64,000 bases of DNA from CAWUKT01 sp964352215 (GCA_964352215.1 CAYGRE010000026.1:1-64000), one strand, 5' to 3'; counted from the stretch's first letter, positions 17,876-27,834 are shown. The notes: generated by a model not told the origin, from the sequence alone. Translations and numbers: made by a program.

Positions 17876-19261
17876 ATGAAGAAAATTTACGCACTACTTA
17901 TTGCTATGGTGGCAATGTCCGTGACCGCTTTTGGTCAGTTCAATGTTACCTTTCAGGTTGACATGTCGAATTCCGCACCTGTCGCCGACACCGTATCTGT
18001 TGCTGGTAGCTTTCAGGCTGCAGCTGGATTTCCGAGTGACTGGACTCCCGGTGCAACCATTTTGACCGATGGCAACAACGATGATATTTATGACATTACC
18101 GTTCAGCTTCCTGCCGGTTCTTACGAGTACAAATTCCTCAATGGCGCTGCCTGGGGTACCGATGAAAGTGTTCCTGGTGCTTGTGCCGTCAATGGCAACC
18201 GTGGTATCACGGTAAGTGCTGACACTACCATCGATGTCGTTTGTTTCGGTACTTGTGCCGCTTGCCCAACTGTAGTTGACACCGTTATGGTTACTTTCCA
18301 GGTTGATATGGCCAACGAAACCGTTGCCGATTCTGTGACCCTTGCCGGTTCCGTACAGGGAGCCGCAGTAGGTCAGGGATGGAATGACTGGACACCTGGT
18401 ACTACAGTGTTGACCGATCCTGATATGGATGGAGTTTACAGCATTTCATTCATGCTTCCCGAAGGTACTTACCAGTACAAGTACCTGAATGGTACTGCAT
18501 GGGGAACTGATGAGGCTGTTCCTTCAGCTTGTGCTTCCAGCAACAACCGTGAAGTTGTAGTTGCTGGTCCCGGCCCCCTCGTAATTCCAGTGCACTGTTT
18601 CGCTTCCTGCGATACCTGTGTTCCTCCACTTCCAGCCGTTAACGTCACCTTCCGGGTTGACATGAGCAACGCCATCATCAGCTCCAATGGTCTGACCGTT
18701 GCCGGTAACTTCCAGAACCCTGCCTGGGAAAAGGATTCACTGCCAATGATGGACCCTGATGCGGACAACATCTATGAGCACACTGAATCTATCGTTCCTG
18801 GTGAATACCAGTACAAGTACTTCAACGGTGGCTCTATGGACCCGGACGATGGTGAATTTGCCGCTGGTAACCCCGGTAACTGTGCCGTTGACAATGGACT
18901 TGGCGGATTCAACCGTCTCCTCAACATCGTTGGCCTGACCAACGATACCATCCTTCCTGTATACGAGTTCAATACTTGTAATACCGTTGCCACTGATGTC
19001 GCGGAAGCATTTGACAACCAGTACGGTGTCATCGTATTCCCGAATCCAATGAGCCAGTCTGCAACCGTACAGTTGGTAGATTACGACTTCAAGTCCTACG
19101 ACCTGAAAGTTGTAAACATGATTGGTCAGACTGTGGTAAGCCAGAATGACATCCGCAATGAGAGCGTTGAGTTCTCACGTGAAGGTCTGAACGCAGGTGT
19201 TTACTTCCTGGAAATCCGCAAAGATGACCAGAAGATCGTCCGCAAGATCATCATCGAGTAA
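17876..19261 (+). CDS. secreted protein with three starch-binding-like domains and type IX tail
   Basis: The ATG at 17876 starts a clear signal peptide (MKKIYALLIAMVAMSVTAFG), giving 461 residues. Three repeats of about 110 residues follow. Each begins VTFQVDMSN or VTFRVDMSN, contains a VAGSFQ/LAGSVQ/VAGNFQ strand, and ends with YEYKFLNG/YQYKYLNG/YQYKYFNG near a conserved aromatic. This pattern matches CBM20/CBM48-like starch-binding or alpha-amylase accessory domains. The C-terminus is a type IX sorting tail (VIVFPNPMSQSATVQL, then GVYFLEIRKDDQ). The next gene encodes a GH13 enzyme, so this is probably a surface alpha-glucan-binding partner (inference). Codon choice is strongly biased, consistent with high expression. 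Confidence 0.85.
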   Translation: MKKIYALLIAMVAMSVTAFGQFNVTFQVDMSNSAPVADTVSVAGSFQAAAGFPSDWTPGATILTDGNNDDIYDITVQLPAGSYEYKFLNGAAWGTDESVPGACAVNGNRGITVSADTTIDVVCFGTCAACPTVVDTVMVTFQVDMANETVADSVTLAGSVQGAAVGQGWNDWTPGTTVLTDPDMDGVYSISFMLPEGTYQYKYLNGTAWGTDEAVPSACASSNNREVVVAGPGPLVIPVHCFASCDTCVPPLPAVNVTFRVDMSNAIISSNGLTVAGNFQNPAWEKDSLPMMDPDADNIYEHTESIVPGEYQYKYFNGGSMDPDDGEFAAGNPGNCAVDNGLGGFNRLLNIVGLTNDTILPVYEFNTCNTVATDVAEAFDNQYGVIVFPNPMSQSATVQLVDYDFKSYDLKVVNMIGQTVVSQNDIRNESVEFSREGLNAGVYFLEIRKDDQKIVRKIIIE

Positions 19262-19277
19262 AATATATTGATCAAGG

Positions 19278-19308
19278 GAAGAGGCTGTCCTTATGGGGCA
19301 GCCTCTTC
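19278..19308 (+). terminator. hairpin after the starch-binding protein gene
   Basis: A perfect 10-bp stem (GAAGAGGCTG against CAGCCTCTTC) with an 11-base loop begins 17 bases after the stop. There is no long T-run, only AATTTC, so termination may be partial, letting some transcription reach the GH13 gene. Confidence 0.6.
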
Positions 19309-19459
19309 AATTTCAGGAATGAAAGCCAGATGCCTATTGTCTGGGTCCGAAAAACCACTTTTCATTCCATATAGTAGCCTGAGCTCTAAACACTGTCCCG
19401 TCCTGGATGTAGAAGAGGCTCATGGAACAGCTTTCTTTATCCGAACTATTTTTTAAAAT

Positions 19460-22249
19460 ATGAGAAATATTCTGCTCCCCCTTTTACTGCTTTTCCCATT
19501 GCTCAGCCAGGCCCAGGTTGTAAGTGTTGACCCTGTCTTCCCACAGCAAAATGACACTGTTACCATTACTTTTGACGCCTCTCAGGGCAATGGTGCTTTG
19601 GATGGTGTCTCGCCTGTATTTGCGCATACCGGGGTCATTACCAATTTGAGTTCAAATCCTACCGATTGGCGGAATGTCCAAGGCAATTGGGGGACCAATG
19701 ATCCGAATGTCGCCATGACTTCTCTGGGGAACAACCTGCATGAGATCAAGTACCACCTCAATTCATTTTATGGTGCCCAGGCAGAGACGGTAACCGCAAT
19801 GGCTTTTGTCTTTCGGAATACGGATGGCTCCATCGTCGGTCGTGCAGCAGATGGTTCGGATATTTTCTACACTGTTTATCAACCCGGTCAGCTCAATACC
19901 TCGATTATTTCTCCGGCTGCCGCGAATACCCTGACTTCAATTGGCAGCAATATTCAGATCGAAGGTGCTGCCTCAGATTCCGCCACCCTTACCCTGACGG
20001 ACAACGGAACGCAAATCTACACCGTCAACGGGAAGACCTTGAGCTATAACCTGAACGTAACTACCGGTGGGAACCATGAAGTGATCCTGACCGCTGACAA
20101 TGGTTCAGCTGTAGTCAGAGATACGATCTACTACACCGTTAATCCTGCCGTCAACTTTGTCAACGTTCCCAGTGGCACAGAATTGGGCATCAACTACACC
20201 AGCCCCTCCTCGGTTCGCCTTTACCTTTATTCACCTGGTAAAACCTTTGCTTATGTAATGGGTGACTTCAACAATTACCAGGTGAATACCGATTACTTCA
20301 TGAACCGTACCCCGGACAACAGCGCATTCTGGATCGACATCACGGGTTTGACCCCCGGTCAGGAATACACCTTCCAGTACTTTATCGACGGCGAAATCAC
20401 CACCGCAGATCCCTTCAGCGAGTTGGTGCTTGATCCCAATAATGACCAGTACATTCCGGCCGTCACTTACCCCAATCTCCCCCCTTACCCCACCGGCAAA
20501 ACCACTGGAATCGTTACCGTGATTCAGCCCGGAGCACCGTCCTATCAATGGCAGACCAACAACTGGACCCGTCCCGCCAAAGAAAACCTGGTGGTGTATG
20601 AATTGCTGGTACGTGACTTTGTCGCCCGCCATGACTACCAGACCATCATTGACTCACTCGATTACCTGGAACGTCTGGGAGTTAACGCGATCGAATTGAT
20701 GCCGGTCAATGAGTTCGAAGGAAATGAGAGCTGGGGTTACAATCCCTCTTTCCACATGGCGCTGGACAAGTACTATGGAAGCAAGGACGATTTCAAAGCA
20801 TTTGTAGATGAATGTCACAGCCGTGGGATCGCGGTCATCATCGACGTAGTCTACAACCACGCCTTCAGCCAGAGCCCCCTCTGTCAAATGTGGTGGGATG
20901 CCGCCAATTTCAAGCCTTCACCCAGCAATCCATATTTGAACCCCGATGCCCGGCACCCCTTCAATGTGGGATATGATTTCAACCACGAAGCATTTGCAAC
21001 CCAGGAGTGGTTCAAGCGGGTCAACAAATACTGGATGGAAGAATACCGGGTCGATGGTTTCCGCTTCGACCTGTCCAAGGGATTCACCCAGACCAACAGC
21101 GGAATGGATGTCGGCTTTTGGAATACGTACGATGGCTCCCGTATTGCGCTCTGGAAAAGCTATGCGGATTATCTGCGCACCATCGATCCCAATGTCTACC
21201 TGGTGCTGGAGCATTTTGCCAACAACGACGAAGAAACCGAATTGGCCAATTATGATTTCATGCTCTGGGGAAACCATGTCCATGAATACAATGAAGCCAC
21301 CATGGGATATGTAAGTACATCCAATTTTGATTGGATCGACTACCAGCGCCGTGGGTGGCAAAACCCAAGGGTATTTGGCTACCTCGAGTCCCACGATGAA
21401 GAGCGCCTGATGTTCAAGAACCTTGAGTTTGGAAATTCGAATGGTCCCTACAATATCAGAACCCTGGGTACTGCCCTGGACCGGATGGAATTGGCAGGTG
21501 CATTTTTCTTCACCATTCCCGGGCCTAAGATGTTCCAGCAGTTCGCAGAACTGGGCTATGAAGTCAGCATCGACGATCCTTGCCGGGTTTGTCCCAAGCC
21601 GATTCGCTGGGGATATTACCAGGACCAGGACCGCCGGAACCTCTTTGACACCTGGGCTGCCCTGATTAACCTCCGGACCAGCAATTCTACTTTCCTGACC
21701 ACCAATTATGTGCTCAACCTGGCAGGTGATGTCAAGACGATCTACCTCAACGACAACAATATGAATGTCGTGGTAGTGGGTAATTTTGATGTGACCCCTA
21801 AGCTACCCAATGTTGGCTTCCAACAGGATGGATGGTGGTACGAGTACTTCACGGGTGATTCCATCCAGGTTTCCAATAACAACCGGGTGATCCCACTGGA
21901 TGAGGGAGATTATCGTCTCTATACAGATGTAAAACTCCCCTCGCCCTTCTTTTCCGTTCCTACCGATATGGAAGAGGCAATGAATGACCACGGAAGTCTT
22001 CCCATGTTGCTTTGGCCTAATCCCAACCAAGGTACGGCCCAACTTTCTTTCAATTTGGACGGGGCTTCAGAGGTTCATATCCAGGTGTTTGATCTTTCAG
22101 GCCGGCAGGTTGCCGACCTGAATGAAGGAAGAAAGGGACCGGGTACCCATACCGTGGATCTGAATGGATCCAATTGGGGAGCCGGACGCTATGTTGTCCG
22201 GGTAAACGCCGGTGCGCAGCAGGGCTGGAAGTTCATGGATATTAAATAG
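19460..22249 (+). CDS. secreted GH13 alpha-amylase-family glycoside hydrolase with type IX tail
   Basis: The 929-residue protein has a signal peptide (MRNILLPLLLLFPLLSQAQ). About 350 residues of Ig/E-set and CBM48-like modules follow (KTFAYVMGDFNNYQ). The GH13 barrel occupies about residues 365-780, and the C-terminus is a type IX tail (LWPNPNQGTAQLSF). The four GH13 regions are visible: VIIDVVYNH near residue 460, VDGFRFDLSKGF with nucleophile D537, LVLEHF with acid E584, and YLESHDEERL with D646. The catalytic triad is therefore intact. The enzyme should act on alpha-1,4 or alpha-1,6 glucans outside the cell. The neighbouring starch-binding protein supports this. Exact specificity is not clear. 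Confidence 0.9.
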   Translation: MRNILLPLLLLFPLLSQAQVVSVDPVFPQQNDTVTITFDASQGNGALDGVSPVFAHTGVITNLSSNPTDWRNVQGNWGTNDPNVAMTSLGNNLHEIKYHLNSFYGAQAETVTAMAFVFRNTDGSIVGRAADGSDIFYTVYQPGQLNTSIISPAAANTLTSIGSNIQIEGAASDSATLTLTDNGTQIYTVNGKTLSYNLNVTTGGNHEVILTADNGSAVVRDTIYYTVNPAVNFVNVPSGTELGINYTSPSSVRLYLYSPGKTFAYVMGDFNNYQVNTDYFMNRTPDNSAFWIDITGLTPGQEYTFQYFIDGEITTADPFSELVLDPNNDQYIPAVTYPNLPPYPTGKTTGIVTVIQPGAPSYQWQTNNWTRPAKENLVVYELLVRDFVARHDYQTIIDSLDYLERLGVNAIELMPVNEFEGNESWGYNPSFHMALDKYYGSKDDFKAFVDECHSRGIAVIIDVVYNHAFSQSPLCQMWWDAANFKPSPSNPYLNPDARHPFNVGYDFNHEAFATQEWFKRVNKYWMEEYRVDGFRFDLSKGFTQTNSGMDVGFWNTYDGSRIALWKSYADYLRTIDPNVYLVLEHFANNDEETELANYDFMLWGNHVHEYNEATMGYVSTSNFDWIDYQRRGWQNPRVFGYLESHDEERLMFKNLEFGNSNGPYNIRTLGTALDRMELAGAFFFTIPGPKMFQQFAELGYEVSIDDPCRVCPKPIRWGYYQDQDRRNLFDTWAALINLRTSNSTFLTTNYVLNLAGDVKTIYLNDNNMNVVVVGNFDVTPKLPNVGFQQDGWWYEYFTGDSIQVSNNNRVIPLDEGDYRLYTDVKLPSPFFSVPTDMEEAMNDHGSLPMLLWPNPNQGTAQLSFNLDGASEVHIQVFDLSGRQVADLNEGRKGPGTHTVDLNGSNWGAGRYVVRVNAGAQQGWKFMDIK

Positions 22250-22298
22250 AATTCAAGGATCGGTATCCTGCCGAGATATTATTTTCGATCAATACCTG

Positions 22299-22334
22299 AG
22301 GGTTGGTGAGTCAGTCACAAGACTTACCAACCCT
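22299..22334. terminator. hairpin between convergent genes
   Basis: The arms AGGGTTGGTGAGTC and GACTTACCAACCCT form a 14-bp stem with one G-T pair and an 8-base loop. It sits between the convergent GH13 and phosphoesterase genes, and the right arm covers the last codons of the latter. No T-run is present on either strand, so it may act as a weak bidirectional terminator or transcript-stabilising hairpin. Confidence 0.5.
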
Positions 22335-23535
22335 TATTGCGTCGAAAACGTCGCAGGAGAAGGAAGCCGACCAATGAAAGTACGATACCGGAACCAACCC
22401 CGCCCCAAAAGCTGGCCTTCCTGAATTGAGCCAGCATCCAATTTTCGCTTGTCGTTTCATCGACCTGCTCCACCCCCCTGCTCTTCTGCCAGAAAGAGGC
22501 GGTAAAGTCTTCTGCCGGCTGGGTACGGCCTTCCGGAAACAGAGGGAGCACCTCGGCGGTAACCTTGCCGTCATAGGAAACCGTGACCTTGGCCACCCGG
22601 TCTTCATCCGTATCCCCCACCCCGGTGGCAAGTACATGGCATTCGTTCAGCTCGTCAAAACCGTAGAGTGCAGGCACCGACCAGTGGGTCCCCACATCCC
22701 CGGAAAAATTCCAGAATTCCCCGGTGTGTGGGATTGCTTTCAGGGCCTTGAATATCTCACATGCCTCCTCAGGACTGACTTTGCCGGAGAAGGGTTCATT
22801 GGCGAGTGCATCCAGAGCACTGAGGTCCGGATTGCAAAGCGGAGCCAGCATCCGGTGGGAAAAGACGAACAGGTGCCGCACCGGTTGTACCCGCTTGGTT
22901 GCCTTTTCAGCTTCCCTGGCAATGAAGGAGTTCAGTTTTTCCGCCTTCCCCTCCTTTAGGAACTCCGAATTGAGCAGAACAAAGAGGTCGTCCCGGATAA
23001 AAAAGGAAGACTGGAGACTGCCAAATGCTTTCTTATATGCTTGTTCATCATCGAGGTCATGGTTGCCGGGGGCGTTGTAGATGGGAGCTTTGAGCAACTG
23101 CCCTGCGGTTCGCCAGCCCTGGGTTGCCAGCGAATCCTTTGCCGAACGCACGATGTCTCCGGTGGCAATGAATACGGTAGGGGATTGCCCGTTGATCATA
23201 TCGACATTGGCCAGGAAAGACGCTGCCGGATAGATGGAATTCCGGTTTTCATGGGCTCCAAAGAGGTGGCCAGTGGTCATGAAGTTGTAGGACCAGCCGG
23301 AATCCGGGAGGGTGATGGCGGCATTGTTGATCGGAGACCGGGGGGGAAATTCAAAGAAACTCAGGTCAAATTGGGCCTTGGCAAAGGAGGGGAGGAGAAC
23401 CGTTGCACCCAGGAGAGCTACTAGAAAATAGCGTTTGGAGACGAGTCGTAAGTGGCTAAAGAAGACGAAAAGCAATCGGCGATGGAAGACGAGAAGTAAA
23501 TGGCCATCGGGGAAGAAGAGAGATTTTCTGCGCAT
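22324..23535 (-). CDS. calcineurin-like phosphoesterase with C-terminal membrane anchor
   Basis: This 403-residue protein carries metallophosphoesterase motifs in order: ATGDIV, APGNHDLDDE, FSHRM and FSGDVGTHW. These hold the aspartate, asparagine and histidine ligands of the two-metal centre. An N-terminal hydrophobic segment (RYFLVALLGATVLLPSFA) looks like a signal sequence, placing the domain in the periplasm or outside. Near the C-terminus is one membrane helix (GSGIVLSLVGFLLL) followed by basic residues, so it is probably anchored. The N-terminus before the signal is unusually long, and a start inside the frame is possible. It is the last gene of a minus-strand set with the GT-C-like protein. 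Confidence 0.8.
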   Translation of the reverse strand: MRRKSLFFPDGHLLLVFHRRLLFVFFSHLRLVSKRYFLVALLGATVLLPSFAKAQFDLSFFEFPPRSPINNAAITLPDSGWSYNFMTTGHLFGAHENRNSIYPAASFLANVDMINGQSPTVFIATGDIVRSAKDSLATQGWRTAGQLLKAPIYNAPGNHDLDDEQAYKKAFGSLQSSFFIRDDLFVLLNSEFLKEGKAEKLNSFIAREAEKATKRVQPVRHLFVFSHRMLAPLCNPDLSALDALANEPFSGKVSPEEACEIFKALKAIPHTGEFWNFSGDVGTHWSVPALYGFDELNECHVLATGVGDTDEDRVAKVTVSYDGKVTAEVLPLFPEGRTQPAEDFTASFWQKSRGVEQVDETTSENWMLAQFRKASFWGGVGSGIVLSLVGFLLLRRFRRNKGW

Positions 23536-23579
23536 CCTGGATCAATTTGCAAATAAGATAGGGTGAAAGGAGGAATTCT

Positions 23580-25016
23580 CTAGGCTGCCTTAGGAGATTT
23601 TCGGTTGAGCAAAGACATCAGAACCTGTAAGAACAGCAACAACTCCAATATGACATAGGGAGCGAGAAAGCGGGGACGGTAGGAAATATAAACCAGGTGA
23701 AAGACCATCGGAATACAGAGAAACAGGGCGATAAGGAGCAAGTCTTTTCTGTTTCGTTGCCTGAACCAAAGGAACAGGGCGGCACCGATCGTAAACCAGC
23801 AAAGCCACCAGAGGATGGGCAAATAGGTATTCCCAAAAGAAAGGCTGGTCCAAATCGCCGGAATCCGGGATGCATTTTCGGAAAGGTCAAGCTGGTAGTG
23901 GGTGGCCATCAGACTGTCCAGGTATTGCCATTCGTGTTCCGGGTGGTAGTAGTGGAGGCCGGGCGTGAAGCGGTAGTCGATATAGCTGAGTTCATGGAGA
24001 AAGCGGAAATTGTCCCTGATGAATTGTCTTTCAGACTCCCAGAAATGTTCCTCCATGATCTGGGCTGCAACTGCTCCGAAGATGCTGTCACAGGCATTGA
24101 CCCCCCGGTTGTGGATGAATCCCCTGGATTCATAATCAGCCACACAATCTTTGTAGCCCAGGTAGCTGAGCTCACGTCTTAATTCCCGGTGGGCGATCAA
24201 TTGGCCATTGTCCAGGATATAAGGCTCTACATAGCGCTTGAAATCGGCTCCCTCAATTTCTTCAGATTGATAAAGTGCAGAACTGAAATCCCAGCGCACC
24301 CGGCCTTCTACGGTATAGAGGTCTCCTTCATTGATGGTCTTCTGGCCGATGTATACGAAAGCATAGCAGAGAATAAAGGGCAAAAGGGCGGTGGTTCCAT
24401 GTTTGACCGGACCCTGGACGAAGCGCAAGAGGCGGGAAGTAGAGCCTTTGGGGATCGGGTTTTGAAGGAGAAAAACGCCGAAGAGGGGGAGGTGGACCAT
24501 GGCGCTCAGCTTGCAGAGGAAAGTCAGGCCGATGGCGGCACCAAAGAAGGCGGCATGGGCAAGGGTGGGTCGACGGAGCCAAAGGAGGGCAGCCCCAATG
24601 GATAGAAAAGTGAATCCCGTGAAGAAACTCTCGGCAAGCAAAGAAAAATTGTAAAACGTGGTCAGGGGTTCCAGGGCAATGATTACAAAAGCCAGCCAAT
24701 ACCACGCGGAAGATTTCTGGCGGGTGAGGGGGCGGAACCAGACCTCCAACAGAAAAGCCCCACAGAGCGCGTATCCCAGACACTGCACCCCGATGATGAA
24801 CCAGGCATTGGGCCAGACTTTGCCAAATCCGGCAATGAACAGGTTCATAAATGGATTGTGGTAGATGTCCCAGGTCAGCCCACCTCTGATGAAGGAATTG
24901 GTGTCAAGGTCGTAAAGAGGGGTGCTGAGCAACAGGAAAGTGAGCTTGATCAAAAAAATCAAACCAGCCGCGGTGTAGAGACTGCGCCTGCGAAATATCT
25001 TCCCCATTGCATCCAA
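23580..25016 (-). CDS. GT-C-like polytopic membrane protein
   Basis: This 478-residue protein has about 10-11 membrane helices. An early loop contains acidic residues (TPLYDLDTNSFIRGG) placed as in GT-C glycosyltransferases, which use lipid-phosphate sugar donors (ArnT and dolichyl-mannose families). A soluble loop of about 130 residues lies between helices near residues 220-370. It lacks a family signature strong enough to name a substrate. The start could be the first Met or Met4 (MGKIFRRR). It lies 44 bases upstream of the phosphoesterase gene on the same strand, so the two are probably co-transcribed. Confidence 0.68.
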   Translation of the reverse strand: MDAMGKIFRRRSLYTAAGLIFLIKLTFLLLSTPLYDLDTNSFIRGGLTWDIYHNPFMNLFIAGFGKVWPNAWFIIGVQCLGYALCGAFLLEVWFRPLTRQKSSAWYWLAFVIIALEPLTTFYNFSLLAESFFTGFTFLSIGAALLWLRRPTLAHAAFFGAAIGLTFLCKLSAMVHLPLFGVFLLQNPIPKGSTSRLLRFVQGPVKHGTTALLPFILCYAFVYIGQKTINEGDLYTVEGRVRWDFSSALYQSEEIEGADFKRYVEPYILDNGQLIAHRELRRELSYLGYKDCVADYESRGFIHNRGVNACDSIFGAVAAQIMEEHFWESERQFIRDNFRFLHELSYIDYRFTPGLHYYHPEHEWQYLDSLMATHYQLDLSENASRIPAIWTSLSFGNTYLPILWWLCWFTIGAALFLWFRQRNRKDLLLIALFLCIPMVFHLVYISYRPRFLAPYVILELLLFLQVLMSLLNRKSPKAA

Positions 25017-25077
25017 GGGGATAAATATAGTTCTTTTTGTGCGGAGGAAATCGGGGAATGGAAAAGGAAAGTGCTGG

Positions 25078-25557
25078 CTAGCGCAGGAGCATCAGATCTG
25101 CATCCAGGCGGTACTTGTTTTGGGAGGGCATCACCGTGATGTTGGCCTCTATACCACCACCATAACCACGGGTCACCCGGCAGGAATCTACATTGCTTAT
25201 CTGTCGCAGGGGAACCCCGCGGCTGTACAAATAATTCATGTACTTGTTGTAGGCATCAACGGATGCCTGAGATGAATTGAAAAGCTGTTGGTATTTGACA
25301 GAGATGACCTTGCCTCGCCTGATGGCATAGACCACCTTTAAGTCTTTGGCAGTGATCTCAATCCGGTCTCCTGTTTTGACTACGGTTTGTTGGGCAGGGA
25401 GATTTTCCAGATAAGCCATCAATTCAACATCGCTACTTCCGATCATCTCGATAAAGGATGTCTGGGCTTTCATACCGGGAGTCAGCACAAACAAAAATAA
25501 GACCAGCAGAATGCAGGCGCTGAAAAGGGACTTGATATCCTTATAAGTTAAGTTCAT
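25078..25557 (-). CDS. small secreted hypothetical protein
   Basis: The 159-residue product has a signal peptide-like N-terminus (FSACILLVLFLFVLTPGMKA). The remaining 128 residues are mixed alpha/beta (VKTGDRIEITAKDLKVVYAI, then GGGIEANITVMPSQNKYRLD). I do not recognise a family. It is 61 bases upstream of the GT-C-like gene on the same strand and could be the first gene of that transcript. Confidence 0.65.
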   Translation of the reverse strand: MNLTYKDIKSLFSACILLVLFLFVLTPGMKAQTSFIEMIGSSDVELMAYLENLPAQQTVVKTGDRIEITAKDLKVVYAIRRGKVISVKYQQLFNSSQASVDAYNKYMNYLYSRGVPLRQISNVDSCRVTRGYGGGIEANITVMPSQNKYRLDADLMLLR

Positions 25558-25674
25558 TGGCTAATCGACACGAAGTTTTGGTTCTTGAAGCTTTAACAAA
25601 GGTCACCATATTCTTTGCGCCAGTGGGATTAAATCTTGTATGGAATCTTACCCCTTTCTGCTTAACTTATCCCG

Positions 25675-27813
25675 ATGAATCAGAATTTTATCTGTCCTTT
25701 AATGGGTTTTGACCGATATATTTTCCGTTGTCTTCTATTCACACTCCTTTTATTTGGGGTTTTTTCTTTCTCCTGCGCTCAGCCGGTTCCGGATTCAGAG
25801 GGAGTAGATATTGAATTCGTCCCTCGTACGACAGATGTGCCGGATGAAAAACCAACACCCTTTGATGTCGAGGGGTATGAAGTAGAAGCTCCGGCGTTTG
25901 CCATCGCCGGTGTGGAAGAAGACATTGTGATCAAATACACTGGAAAAGTCAAGGCTTACCGCCAGGCAACTCTGGTTGGTTCGGTCAATGGACAGCGGGC
26001 GGTTTTTGAATTCACCGATGGTGAAGCATCCCTGGTTCATGACTTTGGCATATCCGAAGCGTTAAAACTGAAATTCACCCACCCTGAACACGATGGAGAA
26101 TTTACCTTTGAAACCCAGGTTCCTTCTATTCCATTGTGGTTGAGCATCATCCCTCCCTTGCTCGCCATCGTGATGGCTCTAGTCTTCAGAGAAGTAATCA
26201 CCGCCTTGTTTACCGGGATATTCGTGGGGGGAGCCGTGATCCATGTCTATATATCGGGTGTCCTGGGAGTTCCCAAAGGGCTTCTTTCTGTATTGGATAC
26301 CTATATTCTAAGTGCGGTTGCGGATACCGACCATGTTTCGGTCATCCTTTTTTCGATGTTGATCGGAGCCATTGTGGCGGTCATCTCCCGGAATGGAGGT
26401 ATGAAAGGCGTGGTGGACCGGGTAGCCCGGCTGGCAAAAAATGCCCAGACCGGCCAATTTGCCACCTGGTTCCTCGGGGTTGCCATCTTCTTTGATGATT
26501 ATGCCAACACGCTTGTTGTGGGGAATACCATGCGCCCGGTGACCGACCGGTTGCGCATCTCCAGAGAAAAACTGGCGTATTTAGTAGATTCAACCGCTGC
26601 ACCGATTTCAGCGATTGCATTTATTACTACCTGGATTGGTGCTGAACTGGGTTATATTGAGGGTGGCCTTGATAAAATTACTGCTGAATACGGTGCCATA
26701 CCCGGTGACCCGAGCCCCTATGGCGTATTCCTCTCTTCCCTCGAGTACTCATTTTATCCCTTGCTGACATTGCTGTTCATGCTGTTTTTGATCTACAAAA
26801 AGCGGGATTTCGGACCGATGCATGCGGCAGAAATCCGGGCCAGAGAAACCGGACAGGTTTCAAAACCAGCTATGCGTGAAGGTATGGACCAGGAGAAGGC
26901 CCAGGAACTGGACGATCTGGAACCCGTACGTGGAGCCATCCCCAACCCCTGGAATGCGATCCTTCCGATTGCGGTGGTGATCTTTGGAACCGTGGTTGGA
27001 CTTTGGTACACCGGCTCATCCAGCTTGTGGTCGAGTTTTGAAACAGACCCGGATGCCGCCCTGAACTACCAAGGGTTGAATCTGGGAGGAAAACTCTCCC
27101 TGATCATCGGAGCTGCGGACAGCTATTCTGCTTTGCTCTGGTCGAGCCTCCTGGGATTGGGCACAGCCCTACTCCTGACCCTGACCCAAAAGATCATGAA
27201 GCTCGATACTGCGATCGACACCGTGCTGGGTGGCTTCAAGACCATGATGCATGCCATGATCATATTGATCCTCGCCTGGGCCCTTGCGAATGTGACCGAA
27301 GACCTGCACACCGCAGAATTTATCACGCAGTTATTGGGCGGATCGGTTCCCCTCTTCATGATACCCGTATTTACTTTCGTGCTCGCTGCATTGGTATCCT
27401 TTTCCACCGGCAGTAGCTGGGGAACCATGGCGATATTGTACCCCCTCATCATTCCCGCTTGCTGGAGTGTGGGCATCACCGAAGAATTCCTTCCCGAAGA
27501 GATTTTACCAATCCTTTACAATACCGTGGCATGTGTACTGGCGGGGTCCGTATTGGGTGACCATTGCTCTCCAATATCGGATACGACCATCCTCAGTTCA
27601 TTGGCCAGCAATTGCAACCACATAGACCACGTGAGAACCCAATTGCCTTATGCCCTTACGGTCGGTGTAGTCGGAACCTTGATCGGAACGCTCCCCGCTG
27701 CTCTGGGGTGGCCCTTCTGGATAACTTTCCCCTTAGCGCTGGCAGTCCTGTATGGAATTGTACACTTTTTAGGAAAGCCTGTACCCGATATCAAGACAGC
27801 TCCCAACCAATAA
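25675..27813 (+). CDS. nhaC: NhaC-family Na+/H+ antiporter with an extra N-terminal exported domain
   Basis: The 712-residue protein has two parts. Residues 1-155 begin with a hydrophobic signal ending in a lipobox-like FSFSC, followed by a soluble beta-rich region (VEEDIVIKYTGKVKAYRQA). From about residue 158 it is a polytopic antiporter with about twelve helices and family motifs such as FFDDYANTLVVGNTMRPVTD, SFSTGSSWGTMAILYPL and GSVLGDHCSPISDTTILSS. These regions hold ion-binding acids and serines of the NhaC group. It exchanges sodium for protons at the inner membrane. Typical NhaC proteins are about 450-530 residues, so the N-terminal part is extra. Confidence 0.88.
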   Translation: MNQNFICPLMGFDRYIFRCLLFTLLLFGVFSFSCAQPVPDSEGVDIEFVPRTTDVPDEKPTPFDVEGYEVEAPAFAIAGVEEDIVIKYTGKVKAYRQATLVGSVNGQRAVFEFTDGEASLVHDFGISEALKLKFTHPEHDGEFTFETQVPSIPLWLSIIPPLLAIVMALVFREVITALFTGIFVGGAVIHVYISGVLGVPKGLLSVLDTYILSAVADTDHVSVILFSMLIGAIVAVISRNGGMKGVVDRVARLAKNAQTGQFATWFLGVAIFFDDYANTLVVGNTMRPVTDRLRISREKLAYLVDSTAAPISAIAFITTWIGAELGYIEGGLDKITAEYGAIPGDPSPYGVFLSSLEYSFYPLLTLLFMLFLIYKKRDFGPMHAAEIRARETGQVSKPAMREGMDQEKAQELDDLEPVRGAIPNPWNAILPIAVVIFGTVVGLWYTGSSSLWSSFETDPDAALNYQGLNLGGKLSLIIGAADSYSALLWSSLLGLGTALLLTLTQKIMKLDTAIDTVLGGFKTMMHAMIILILAWALANVTEDLHTAEFITQLLGGSVPLFMIPVFTFVLAALVSFSTGSSWGTMAILYPLIIPACWSVGITEEFLPEEILPILYNTVACVLAGSVLGDHCSPISDTTILSSLASNCNHIDHVRTQLPYALTVGVVGTLIGTLPAALGWPFWITFPLALAVLYGIVHFLGKPVPDIKTAPNQ

Positions 27814-27834
27814 GGGGAATAAGCTATCGGTTTA

